Assembly: GCA_021803035.1 (NCBI GenBank)
Contig: JAJZME010000058.1
Location: 1 to 64,000, forward strand
Direction of reading: 5' to 3'
Source: Acidobacteriota bacterium
Lineage (GTDB): Bacteria; Acidobacteriota; Terriglobia; Terriglobales; Acidobacteriaceae
DNA length: 64,000 bases
The notes beneath the pieces were generated by a model, which worked only from the letters and a program-made list of their open reading frames with translations, had not been told where the DNA came from and ran no database searches. Both the position numbers and the translations under genes were made by a program. Position 1 is the stretch's first letter. Every line of letters begins with the position of its first letter. Positions 35,201-42,489 of the stretch are shown here, one piece after another.

Positions 35201-35796
35201 TGCACCTGCTCGAAGAGTGCTACAAGGTCGATTACGAAGACCGCGCCCTGGCTTTCACTGAGGCGCCCGTCAATGCCCGCGGCCTCATGCAGCAGCGCTT
35301 CCGCTGGTCCTTCGGCACCTTGCAGGCGGTCTGGAAGCATCGCGCCGCCTTTGTCCGCAACAAGGCCGTGGGCTTGTTTGCGCTGCCCAACATCATCGTC
35401 TTTCAGATGCTGCTGCCGCTGGTTTCGCCCTTCATTGACATCATGTTCGTGGCTGGCGTCGGCAACTACTTCATCGACCGCTACTATCATCCCGAAGCCA
35501 CGTCGGCGGCCGGCCTGGAAAAGCTGGTCGCTTACTTCCTCGCCTTCCTGCTCATCGACTTCATTACCTCGACGGTGGCCTTCAGCCTCGAGCGCCGTCA
35601 CCCCGCCAACAAGGGCGACGGCTGGCTGCTCTTCCACATCTGGCTGCAGCGCTTCGCCTATCGTCAGCTATTCTCGCTGGTGCTCGCCAAGACGTTGTTG
35701 CGCGCCCTTGACGGCAAGCCCTTCAACTGGAACAAGCTCCAGCGCACCGCCCAAATGAGCAAGCACACCGACGTCCTGACCGAAACCCCGCGCTAG
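32266..35796 (+). CDS. GH18-like / CE4 deacetylase / GT2 synthase fusion
   Basis: A 1176-residue three-domain protein. An N-terminal helix (residues 22-42) is followed by a GH18-like glycosidase region (about 90-440) with the DxE active-site core in GISLDFESLPG. A CE4/NodB polysaccharide deacetylase follows (about 510-730): VALSFDDGPDP and EIGSHTWSHPD hold the metal Asp and His residues. A family 2 processive glycosyltransferase forms the rest (about 790-1090): IPAYNEE, IDDGSRD, GIDADT, EDADLTMH and QQRFRW. C-terminal helices form the membrane pore region. This combination fits synthesis, N-deacetylation and trimming of a poly-N-acetylglucosamine-like polymer, jobs done by PgaC and PgaB in E. 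coli. The polymer identity is inferred. Confidence 0.9.
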   Translation: MPDRQIFFDPHRKRWRRLRRVIDIAAVLFTLVMVGFIFNVLHNQRLPELLLPVPKHNYKALPDRSPLLRIRSRRLDHRKTSRMPSDITLNTGEGLRAAFYAPDDAASYSSLKEHIHQLDMVFPVWLHVDSPNATLMEMGYNNLHEYPVIEGGKVHDPDYLNKVKNVVVAARVDTEIFPLINNYNPQTQNWDTGLGAVLQNDAKSAALVAQIMRFLSADPVYRGISLDFESLPGNSGQAYLNFIAALYAQMHPRNLRLYVNVPVATSAGDLKAIAANSDGIILMDYDQHEVDSNPGPIASQDWFVSNLMRVLKIVPRQKLICGIGNYGYDWTMSIPNPKDRRHHKPEVLYTADLPVSEAWQEASDAQADIDLDEYSLNPHFEYIDEDNNQRHVVWFLDGVTVLDEMRAARELGIQTFALWRLGEEDSSLWNIWDKPMAPNAVNQLAVVQPGHEVDTEGVGDIMRVVGLPHPGKRTVTVDTSEPDPRKRLIVDEHMVVYPQTYTIQEYGYHPGEVALSFDDGPDPRWTPKILDILKEKHVPGTFFEIGDEAANNIGLMQRVYRDGNEIGSHTWSHPDISEISPRELDLQVELTERLFESKLGVQPLFIRPPYDIDEEPDTDDQAAPVVRIQKMGLTIIGNKIDTNDWNEHPRKTPQDIINLVLSQLRSMKTKPQFQGSIILMHDGGGDRSVTVESLGPLIDALRARGYKFVPVSALMGKTRAQVMPRLTFHQYLRTIPDSIAFSCVAIVEKFIVWVFFLGDILMSLRFLFIGILAIIDRLRKPMRQAAPGYYPRVAVLIPAYNEEAVIVRTIRSVLNSDYHNLHVIVIDDGSRDRTAAVAREAYAAEIAEGRVAVLSKHNEGKAAALNYALNNFVAEEIYVGIDADTVIAADAISRLIPHFQDPKIGAMAGNAKVGNRVNLWTRWQALEYITSQNFERRALDLFHIVTVVPGAIGAWRTAAVKAVGGYPQETVAEDADLTMHLLEECYKVDYEDRALAFTEAPVNARGLMQQRFRWSFGTLQAVWKHRAAFVRNKAVGLFALPNIIVFQMLLPLVSPFIDIMFVAGVGNYFIDRYYHPEATSAAGLEKLVAYFLAFLLIDFITSTVAFSLERRHPANKGDGWLLFHIWLQRFAYRQLFSLVLAKTLLRALDGKPFNWNKLQRTAQMSKHTDVLTETPR

Positions 35797-36340
35797 GATC
35801 GCGTTCTCAGGATTTCGCAATGAAGCCCACGGATTCGAGGCAATCGCAGGGAGCGCACGAAGATAGCCCCGGGTAAAAGCCGGCTCATCGGTGCGTTCGC
35901 TGTTCTCCGACGCAGTTACTTCGTGAATCCAGCAGGATTAGCCCGCTCATCTGCGGGCCGGCGGCCCGGGTGCCGGGGAAGCGGGTTCAGTCATTGAACC
36001 TGGGTGCCCCGGGACAGCCTCGTGTCAAGTGCAAGGACATTCTTTACAGTTTGTCTCCGGAGATGCTTTACACATTGGGAGTGCGATGACTGGTTTGCGG
36101 ACCCTGGCGATCGGGGCAACAATTGGGGCAGCCGGTGAAGCGGAGGCGAGCTCTGCTGGAGAGCAACTCGCCAAGGAATAACCAGCTGCGACTCATCGAG
36201 ACGGTGAGAGGCTGGGCGGAACATGTCCCGTTTCGCCCAGACGTGAGTTTCACCGGACGATAGATCGCTTATGCCTCGGAAAACTCATGCCAACTTTTCC
36301 TGCCTGTTGCGGTTGAGATGGAGGTATGGGTAGTTCTCGC
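35797..36340. other. Non-coding stretch with probable mobile-element debris
   Basis: No convincing gene. Two CTTTACA words about 25 bp apart (36039 and 36064 area) flank TCTCCGGAGA-like sequence, reminiscent of the ends of IS481-type elements. The segment next to the transposase gene (about 36100-36340) may be the long non-coding end of the IS110 element, which in this family can encode a guide (bridge) RNA. The exact element border could not be set by eye. Confidence 0.35.
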
Positions 36341-37360
36341 CTAAGCCGCGTACCGGTACTCTTGTTCATGGGCAATCAGCGACCAGATGATGCGTGCGTT
36401 CTTGTTGGCAAGGGCGACGCAGGCCTTGGTGGTCCCCAGCCGTTGCTGCTTATCAAGAATCCATAGGCTCCGTTTGTCTTTTTTGCTTTTGGCTCGGAAG
36501 AGGACGGATCGCGCTCCATGAATCAGCAAGATTCGCAGATATGAATCGCCGCGTTTGCTGATGCCCAGCAGCCTGCTTTTGCCGCCGCTGGAGTTTTGCC
36601 TGGGTACAAGTCCCAGCCAGGCCGAGAACTGGCGCCCGTTTTTGAAGGCATGTCCGTTGCTGATCGCGGCGACAATCGCCGTTGCGATCAGCGGCCCTAC
36701 ACCTTCGACGGCAGCGATGCGCCGGCAATCCGGGGTGTTTCGGAAGGCAATTTTAATCCGATGATCGGCATCGGCGATCTTCCCGTCCAGCCCAGCCAGT
36801 TCCTCATAGAGGCTGCGAAATAGTTCTCTACTGGAACTCGTCAGCTGGTTTTCACCGTCCTCCAGCACCGTCGGCAGGCTGCGGCGCACCTGCCCTGGAT
36901 GTTGCGCCAATACGATCCCATACTCGGCTAAAAGCCCGCAGATCGGGTTGATCAACTGCGTGCGGCAGGTCACCAGGCGGCTGCGTACCCGATGCAGGCA
37001 CTGGATGTCTTGCTGTTCGATCGACTTCTGCGGCACGAACCGCATGTGGGGTCGGGTCACGGCTTCCGAGATCGCTTCGGCATCGTTGGCATCGTTCTTC
37101 TGGGACTTCACATATGGCTTCACGAACTGTGGGGCCATCAGACGAACCGTATGGCCCAACCCGCCCAGCATCCGCGCCCAGTAGTGCGCGCTTCCACTGG
37201 CTTCGATGCCCACCACACAGGGTTCCAGTACGGAGAAAAAACGCCGCACTTCGTTGCGCTTCAGCTTGCGCCGAAATACGGTCCAGCCTGCCTTATCCGC
37301 TCCATGCACCTGAAAAACCTGCTTCGCAATGTCCAGCCCAATGGTCGCTACCTTCATCAT
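36341..37360 (-). mobile_element. IS110-family transposase (IS110/IS1111 element)
   Basis: A 339-residue intact transposase/recombinase. The N-terminal RuvC-like DEDD domain shows Asp in IGLDIAK, Glu in VGIEASGSAHYWAR and the Asp pair in SQKNDANDAEAI. The C-terminal domain has AVEGVGPLIATAIVAAI and the serine region NSSGGKSRLLGISKRGDSYLR. IS110 enzymes use an element-encoded bridge RNA to choose target and donor sites. The start codon is one of two adjacent ATGs (37360 or 37357) after AGGAGG. Only about 70 bp separate the start from a repeat element at 37431, so the longer non-coding end lies downstream (about 36030-36340), the layout expected for the IS1111 branch. Element ends and target duplication were not resolved. 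Confidence 0.9.
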
Positions 37361-37430
37361 CCGTCCTCCTTGTGGCGAGCTTAACAACTCGCCTTTACGA
37401 GGCGGGTCCATCCCATTACCCCAATGCAAT

Positions 37431-37690
37431 GTCAAGCCTCATGCGCCACAAGTCACTCCGATTCAACAGCTTACCGCTGCAGATAATTTCGGCCCCATCG
37501 CCGACAATAAAACCATCGGCGGTTCCACACGCCTTCCGCGGAGAACACCGGCATGAGCGAGCCATTCGCTCCTGTATCTCGCTCAGATAGCCCAGAGCGC
37601 GCTCCGCGAGCCTAAACAGCCGGCCTGGAAACGCACCCTCCCCCCCTATAAATATTTTCTTTTCCACAGAATTTTTTGCAGGTTATTTTC
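37431..37690 (+). repeat. Internally deleted copy of the small-ORF repeat element
   Basis: About 260 bp matching both outer parts of the element at 53524-54085 but lacking its middle. The 5' part (ATGTCAAGCC, then ATAATTTCGGCCCCATCGCC) and the 3' part (CGCTCAGATAGCCCAGAGCG, then TATTTTCTTTTCCACAGAA, TTTTTTGCAG) align with the complete copy; about 290 bp of coding sequence is missing, leaving a 20-codon remnant from ATG 37552. The pattern of conserved ends and deleted centre is like a non-autonomous derivative. It abuts the IS110 element. Confidence 0.65.
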
Positions 37691-37823
37691 TTGCCAACCA
37701 GCATGCAGATGCGAATGGCCATCTTGCCGGATCTTGAAAAGGCCGGTATCAGTTTTCCTCAACAGTTCGTGGTGAAAGTCAGGTGCGCTCCGCGCTGGCT
37801 CCGCTAACGCTGCCTGCTCCGCT

Positions 37824-39185
37824 CTACTTCGGCTCCGGCTCCGGATGCGACTTGGCCCAGGTTGCATACTCCGCCAACATGGGAATGCCCGCCTTGTTGT
37901 ACCAGGCATAGCCATCGCGGCGCTCGCGGCTGATCTCGTTCACGTTGTTGTTGATGGTCTTGTTGCGGTCGCCGAAGATGGGAAGGTTGGTGGGAATCTG
38001 GTAAAAACGCGACCACATCGGTCCCGCGCCCGGATCCTTTTCCAGCATGATGCCCTGCGGGCTCCGCCGGTCGGCAAAGAAGTTGCCGGTGCCCCAGCGA
38101 TAGCCGTCGATCTCCACCTTCTTGAACCATGCCGCCGCATCATGCACGGAGGCAACCTCGGCCGGCGTCGGATGCTTCAGGCTCATCAGGAAATCGACAA
38201 TCGAAGCGCTCTCGCTGCTCGTCAGCGCCGGCATCTCGTAGTTGCGCGCCGAGGTCGGCGTCAGCCGCAGCGCGTCATATTGATCCGCCCACGCGGTCTT
38301 CTTGCCGTGCTCCACAATCTGGATCTTCAGCAGGCACGCAATGCCGCGATTGGCCGCCGGACCTGCGCGCTTCACCAGCGATTCCGGCAGGAACTTGTAG
38401 TCCGGCGCGCCGATCGCTACATCGTGCAGAATCTCAACGGCATGAATCATGGCGTCGTCATTGAGGGTGATGGCGTCATGGTACGTGCCTTCAAGCGGCC
38501 ACACCTGCGGCCAGCCGCCATGGGGATACTGCGCGTTCAGCAGATACTCCACGCCACGCTCCACCGAGGCGCGGAACGGCGCCGCCTCCGCGTCTTTGTG
38601 CTCGGCCAGCAGCACCGTGGTCACGTGCGCCAGAAAGCGAATCTGGTTCCAGGTGGCATTGTTGTCGAGCGTAGCAATATAGCTCCAGTTCGGATCCAGC
38701 GGCTCGTCAAATCCACCCGGCTTGCCATAGCGGTCAAGATTGTTCGTGTCGTAGCGGTTGCCGGGTTTGCGCGGCCCGGCAGCCATATTGATGTTCTTGC
38801 TCCAGCCGCCGTCGGGCACCTGGTAGGTGACGATGTTGTGCGCAATACGCAGGGCTTGGGGGCTGGAGTACCACGCCGCCGGATGCTTCATGGCCAGGAC
38901 AAAATCGAATCCGTGCGGCGCATAAGCCGGCGTCTTGATGCCGGCGGCCTTTGCCTGTTCTTTGAGGGTCTGCTTGTCGATGGCCTGCTGCTTTTCCGAA
39001 CGGGCCAGATAAGCCAGCCACGCTGCCTGTTCCTTCTTGGGAACGATGGCAAGAATGCGTTGCCGGGTGACCCACTTGGCCCGCACGTTCATGCCGATCA
39101 CCTTGGCTGATGCGGTTGACGGAAGAAGGATGCCGGCCAGCGCCGCCCACAATATTGGGCCCCTGGTGAATCGGTTTATGTGCAT
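37824..39185 (-). CDS. Pectate lyase, PL10-like, secreted
   Basis: A 453-residue exported protein with a signal peptide (MHINRFTRGPILWAALAG, cleaved near STASA). The catalytic region is that of the PL10 pectic acid lyases, which cut polygalacturonate by beta-elimination: DGGWSKNINMA, NATWNQIRFLAHV, YPHGGWPQVWP and a C-terminal MWSRFYQIPTNLPIFGDRN block. It begins at ATG 39185; the frame to 39242 lacks homology. A GAGAAT box ends 6 nt before this ATG with TTGACA 18 nt further up, so the mRNA may be leaderless, and TGGTCTGACCA lies just upstream of the -35. This ties it to the pectin locus at 3426-13637. Confidence 0.85.
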   Translation of the reverse strand: MHINRFTRGPILWAALAGILLPSTASAKVIGMNVRAKWVTRQRILAIVPKKEQAAWLAYLARSEKQQAIDKQTLKEQAKAAGIKTPAYAPHGFDFVLAMKHPAAWYSSPQALRIAHNIVTYQVPDGGWSKNINMAAGPRKPGNRYDTNNLDRYGKPGGFDEPLDPNWSYIATLDNNATWNQIRFLAHVTTVLLAEHKDAEAAPFRASVERGVEYLLNAQYPHGGWPQVWPLEGTYHDAITLNDDAMIHAVEILHDVAIGAPDYKFLPESLVKRAGPAANRGIACLLKIQIVEHGKKTAWADQYDALRLTPTSARNYEMPALTSSESASIVDFLMSLKHPTPAEVASVHDAAAWFKKVEIDGYRWGTGNFFADRRSPQGIMLEKDPGAGPMWSRFYQIPTNLPIFGDRNKTINNNVNEISRERRDGYAWYNKAGIPMLAEYATWAKSHPEPEPK

Positions 39186-39225
39186 AGGGTGATTCTCACT
39201 CCCGGCGGATGAGCATGTCAATAAA

Positions 39226-39236
39226 TGGTCTGACCA
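39226..39236. promoter_or_regulatory. Candidate GntR operator upstream of pectate lyase
   Basis: TGGTCTGACCA, a perfect match to TGGTNNNACCA, lies 5 bp upstream of a minus-strand TTGACA (39221-39216) before the pectate lyase gene. The position differs from the other sites, where the operator lies between the hexamers. A match of this length is expected about once per 64 kb by chance, so the support is its location. Confidence 0.4.
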
Positions 39237-39337
39237 CACCACGCGATTTTTTGCCGGTCCATCCGGCCCCCTCAGCCTCCCCCAATCCGGGGCGGATTGA
39301 TTACACTCATAACTTCAGAAAGAAAGCAGGCTCATCA

Positions 39338-40771
39338 ATGTCCAATTCCGGCGTCAAGTTTGGTACGGACGGTTGGCGGGGCGTCATCGCCGACGACTTT
39401 ACCTTCGCCAACGTGCGCATGGCCGCCGACGCCATTGCGGCTTACATTCATGCCAAAGAAGATCCCGCCAAGGGGCTCTGCATCGCCTACGACACGCGCT
39501 TCGGCTCCAGGGCCTTTGCCCGCACCTGCGCCGAGGTGGCCGCCGCCACCGGCATACCCGTGATGCTGGCCAGGGCCGTCACGCCCACGCCGGCGCTCAG
39601 CTTTGGCGTGCGCGAGCGCGGCGCCGCCGGCGGCATCATGATCACCTCCTCGCACAATCCGGCGCAGTGGAACGGCGTCAAGTACAAGGCCTGGTATGGC
39701 GGCTCGGGCAAGCCCTCCATCATGACTGAAATCGAGTCCTGCCTGGGCAAGCCCGCCGCGCGCCCTGCGCGGCCCGCGCCCATTACCGAGATCGATTTTC
39801 TGCCTTCTTATCTGAAAGCCATTGAGAGCTTCGCCGACCTCGATCTCATCGCGCGCTCCGGCATGAAGTTCTGCATCGACTCCATGTACGGCGCCGGCGG
39901 AACGATCCTTTCCGGCATCTTTACCCGCATCGGCGTCCAGCACACGCAGATTCGCTCCAATCCCGACCCGCTCTTTCCCGGCATCAACCCCGAGCCCATT
40001 GAACCGCACATCAGAGCCTTGGGTGACGCCGTGGTGGCCAGCCACTGCCACGCCGGCCTCTGCACCGACGGCGACGCCGACCGCATTGGCGCCACCGACG
40101 AGCACGGCAACTTTGTCGACCCGCACAAGATCTACTCCGTACTCCTCAGTTGGGTTCTGCGCCGCAAAGGCTGGCCCGGCGCCGTCACCCGCGCCGTCAA
40201 CACCACCAAGATGCTCGATCGCATCTGCGCCAAGCATGGCCGCGAGCTGATCGAGCACGGCATCGGCTTCAAGTTTGTCTGCGACTACATGCTGGAGCGC
40301 GAGATCGTCATGGGCGGCGAGGAATCAGGCGGCATCGGCTTCCAGCGCCATCTGCCCGAGCGCGACGGCCTGCTCAACGCCCTGCTGCTGGCCAACGTGA
40401 TGGCCGAAGAGGGCAAGACGCTGGGCCAGCTCGTCGCCGACCTGCAGGCCGAATACGGCGAACACCAGTACGGCCGCATCGATCTCCACATTCCCGACGG
40501 CATCAAGAACGCCGCCATCGCCCGCGCCAAACAGCTTCAGCCCGGCGACATCGTATTTGCCGGCATGCCCGTCCTCCACGCCAACACTATGGACGGCGTC
40601 AAGCTCTATCTCTCGAACCCCGAAGCCAGAAGCAAGCCCAACGCCGCCGAAACCTGGCTCCTGCTCCGCGCCAGCGGAACGGAACCGCTGTTGCGCATTT
40701 ACACGGAATCCTGCTCCAAGGAATCAGTGAAGAAGCTGCTGGAATCCGCGCGCGCGTTCGCCATGGGCTGA
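39338..40771 (+). CDS. Phosphoglucomutase/phosphomannomutase family protein
   Basis: A 477-residue alpha-D-phosphohexomutase. The active serine is in TSSHNPAQWNG (about residue 104), the Mg loop is DGDADRIGA, the sugar-binding loop GGEESGGIGF and the phosphate-binding loop RASGTEPLLRIY. The N terminus reads KFGTDGWRGVIADDFTF. ATG 39338 has AGCAGG seven bases upstream; the frame extends back to 39209 without homology. The enzyme moves phosphate between C1 and C6 of glucose, mannose or glucosamine; which sugar is preferred cannot be decided. It converges on tyrS across a palindromic repeat. Confidence 0.92.
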   Translation: MSNSGVKFGTDGWRGVIADDFTFANVRMAADAIAAYIHAKEDPAKGLCIAYDTRFGSRAFARTCAEVAAATGIPVMLARAVTPTPALSFGVRERGAAGGIMITSSHNPAQWNGVKYKAWYGGSGKPSIMTEIESCLGKPAARPARPAPITEIDFLPSYLKAIESFADLDLIARSGMKFCIDSMYGAGGTILSGIFTRIGVQHTQIRSNPDPLFPGINPEPIEPHIRALGDAVVASHCHAGLCTDGDADRIGATDEHGNFVDPHKIYSVLLSWVLRRKGWPGAVTRAVNTTKMLDRICAKHGRELIEHGIGFKFVCDYMLEREIVMGGEESGGIGFQRHLPERDGLLNALLLANVMAEEGKTLGQLVADLQAEYGEHQYGRIDLHIPDGIKNAAIARAKQLQPGDIVFAGMPVLHANTMDGVKLYLSNPEARSKPNAAETWLLLRASGTEPLLRIYTESCSKESVKKLLESARAFAMG

Positions 40772-40792
40772 TCAAAGAACTACCCAAAGGTG

Positions 40793-40862
40793 GACTGTCA
40801 TCCCGAGCGACCGAAGCGTAGCGAAGGAAGCCGAGGGATCCGCGGCTCGGGATGCTGGCCAC
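40793..40862. repeat. Dispersed palindromic repeat, likely bidirectional terminator
   Basis: CATCCCGAGC (40799-40808) and GCTCGGGATG (40845-40854) form a perfect 10-bp inverted repeat with a 36-nt loop, between two convergent genes. The word TGTCATCCCGAGCG followed by GAAGCGTAGCGAAGG resembles a repeat common in intergenic regions of acidobacterial and other soil-bacterial genomes. The position after the mutase stop (40771) and tyrS stop (40896) suits a shared transcription stop, though there is no clear T run. Confidence 0.6.
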
Positions 40863-40895
40863 TGAACGCGAAATTAGGCGTTGTCGATGCGGTGA

Positions 40896-42155
40896 TTATT
40901 GAATTACAGCCGCCTTGGCCCGCTTACCCAGGCGCACCACCAGCCGTTTAGGTATACCATCGATGTAAAAAACTGGGCTACTAAACACCCGTCCATCCAG
41001 CTTCACCGCTCCTTCGAAGATCTTTCGGTTGGCTTCGGCTCCGGATGCTGCCAGCTTCATTTGTACAAGCAACTTGGGAAGGCGAACCTCTAATTCCTTC
41101 GAAGTGACCGCCTTGGAAGGACCTGCGATATCATCATAGGCCACCGAAACCTCTTCCAGATCCTCTGCCGTCTCCTTCTGCTGGAACATCCGCGTCCAGT
41201 TCTCGTCCGCGTCTCTGGCCGCCGCCTCGCCGCAGAATCCGGCGGTAATCGTGCGCGCCAGCCGCTTCTTCACTTCCATCGGATGCGCGCGGCCAGCCGC
41301 CACGGCCTCGCGCAGCGCGTCCACTTCGCTCTGTTTCAGATCGGTCAGCAGCGCCCAGTACTTCCACATCAGCTCATCGCTGATCGACATCAGCTTGCCG
41401 TACATTTCCCCCGGCGGCTCGTTGATGCCAATGGCATTTCCCAGCGACTTCGACATCTTTTGCACGCCGTCCAGCCCTTCCAGAATCGGCGTCATCAGCA
41501 CGATCTGCGGCTTCTGCCCATAATGCCGCTGCAGCTCGCGCCCGCAGCCCAGGTTGAAGCGCTGATCCGTCCCGCCCAGCTCCACGTCGCACTCCAGCGC
41601 CACCGAGTCGTAGCCTTGCATCACCGGATACAGAAGCTCATGCAGGCTGATCGGCTGCTCCGCCTGGAAGCGCTTGTGAAAATCGTCGCGCTCCAGCATC
41701 TGCGAAACCGTAAAGTGCGCCGTCAGCCGGATCGTCTCTTCGTAGCCCAGCTTGCCCAGCCACTCGCTGTTGTAGCGCACCTCGGTCGCAGCGGGATCGA
41801 GAATCCTGAAAACCTGCTCCTTATAGGTCTCCGCATTGGCGTTTACCTGCTCGCGCGTCAGCGGCTTGCGCGTTACATTGCGCCCCGTCGGGTCCCCGAT
41901 CAGCGAAGTAAAATCGCCCACCAGGAAGATGACCGTGTGCCCAAGCTGCTGAAAGTGCCGCAGTTTGCGCATCAGCACGGTGTGCCCCAGGTGCAGGTCC
42001 GGCGCCGTCGGGTCGAAGCCCGCCTTCACGCGCAACGGCCGTCCCGTCTTCCGGCTCTCTTCAAGGCGCTCCCTCAAGTCGCTCACGCGGATGATCTCCG
42101 CCGCGCCCTTTTGCAATAAATCCAGTTGTTCGTCTACAGGTAAAAACTTGCTCAT
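40896..42155 (-). CDS. tyrS: Tyrosyl-tRNA synthetase
   Basis: A 419-residue class I synthetase. The signature HLGH (HIGH) is in [14 protein letters not shown], and KMSKS in [11 protein letters not shown]. Tyrosine-site blocks are [19 protein letters not shown] and [11 protein letters not shown]; the C terminus holds an S4 RNA-binding domain ([27 protein letters not shown]), the TyrZ-like arrangement. ATG 42155 fits the family; the frame to 42263 is not used. A TATACT box (42171-42166) ends 10 nt before this ATG, so the 5' leader would be only a few bases, with no clear Shine-Dalgarno. Confidence 0.95.
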   Translation of the reverse strand: MSKFLPVDEQLDLLQKGAAEIIRVSDLRERLEESRKTGRPLRVKAGFDPTAPDLHLGHTVLMRKLRHFQQLGHTVIFLVGDFTSLIGDPTGRNVTRKPLTREQVNANAETYKEQVFRILDPAATEVRYNSEWLGKLGYEETIRLTAHFTVSQMLERDDFHKRFQAEQPISLHELLYPVMQGYDSVALECDVELGGTDQRFNLGCGRELQRHYGQKPQIVLMTPILEGLDGVQKMSKSLGNAIGINEPPGEMYGKLMSISDELMWKYWALLTDLKQSEVDALREAVAAGRAHPMEVKKRLARTITAGFCGEAAARDADENWTRMFQQKETAEDLEEVSVAYDDIAGPSKAVTSKELEVRLPKLLVQMKLAASGAEANRKIFEGAVKLDGRVFSSPVFYIDGIPKRLVVRLGKRAKAAVIQ

Positions 42156-42265
42156 GCCGTCTTTCAGTATACGGGGATGGCCATTCCCCGCATTCAGCAA
42201 CTGCCTTCCATCGCGGCGAGCCGTCTCCTGGTTCGCCGCCCGCGCCTCATTTCCGCCAGTCACGC

Positions 42266-42271
42266 TATAAT
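42266..42271 (+). promoter_or_regulatory. -10 box for the alaC leader transcript
   Basis: A perfect TATAAT ending exactly 6 nt before an ATG (42278). Transcription would begin at or near that ATG, giving a leaderless short reading frame. No good -35 hexamer is visible 16-18 nt upstream. Confidence 0.55.
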
Positions 42272-42277
42272 CTTTCT

Positions 42278-42364
42278 ATGCAGTTTTCAGTCCGCAATCG
42301 TACCGTGATCCTCTCGCGCTCTCCTCGCGCGCGGGCGGCCCGGGCCGCGGCTGCGGCCGCCTAG
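42278..42364 (+). CDS. Candidate alanine-rich leader peptide of alaC
   Basis: A 28-codon frame (ATG 42278, TAG 42362-42364) that begins MQFSVRNRTV and ends RARAARAAAAAA, nine alanines in the last eleven codons, read from GCG, GCC and GCT. It sits 6 nt after a TATAAT box and 125 nt before a gene for an alanine-forming aminotransferase. The Ala run coincides with strong competing stems: GGCGGCC (42334-42340) can pair with GGCCGCC (42355-42361), while GCGGCCC/GGGCCGC (42335-42348) is an alternative. Together these are the parts of a translation-sensing attenuator for alanine. There is no following T run, so a classical intrinsic terminator is not shown. GC-rich DNA easily yields Ala codons, so chance is not excluded. 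Confidence 0.5.
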   Translation: MQFSVRNRTVILSRSPRARAARAAAAAA

Positions 42365-42489
42365 ACATCTGCATCCCCTCATTCCGAAAAAATCCAAACC
42401 AGCAAGCAGCCAGACCAAGAGCTATTAGCACAGTGCCCGCTCCGACGCTGACCGCTAAGTCCCTACATCCCTAGTACACTGGAGTCACC

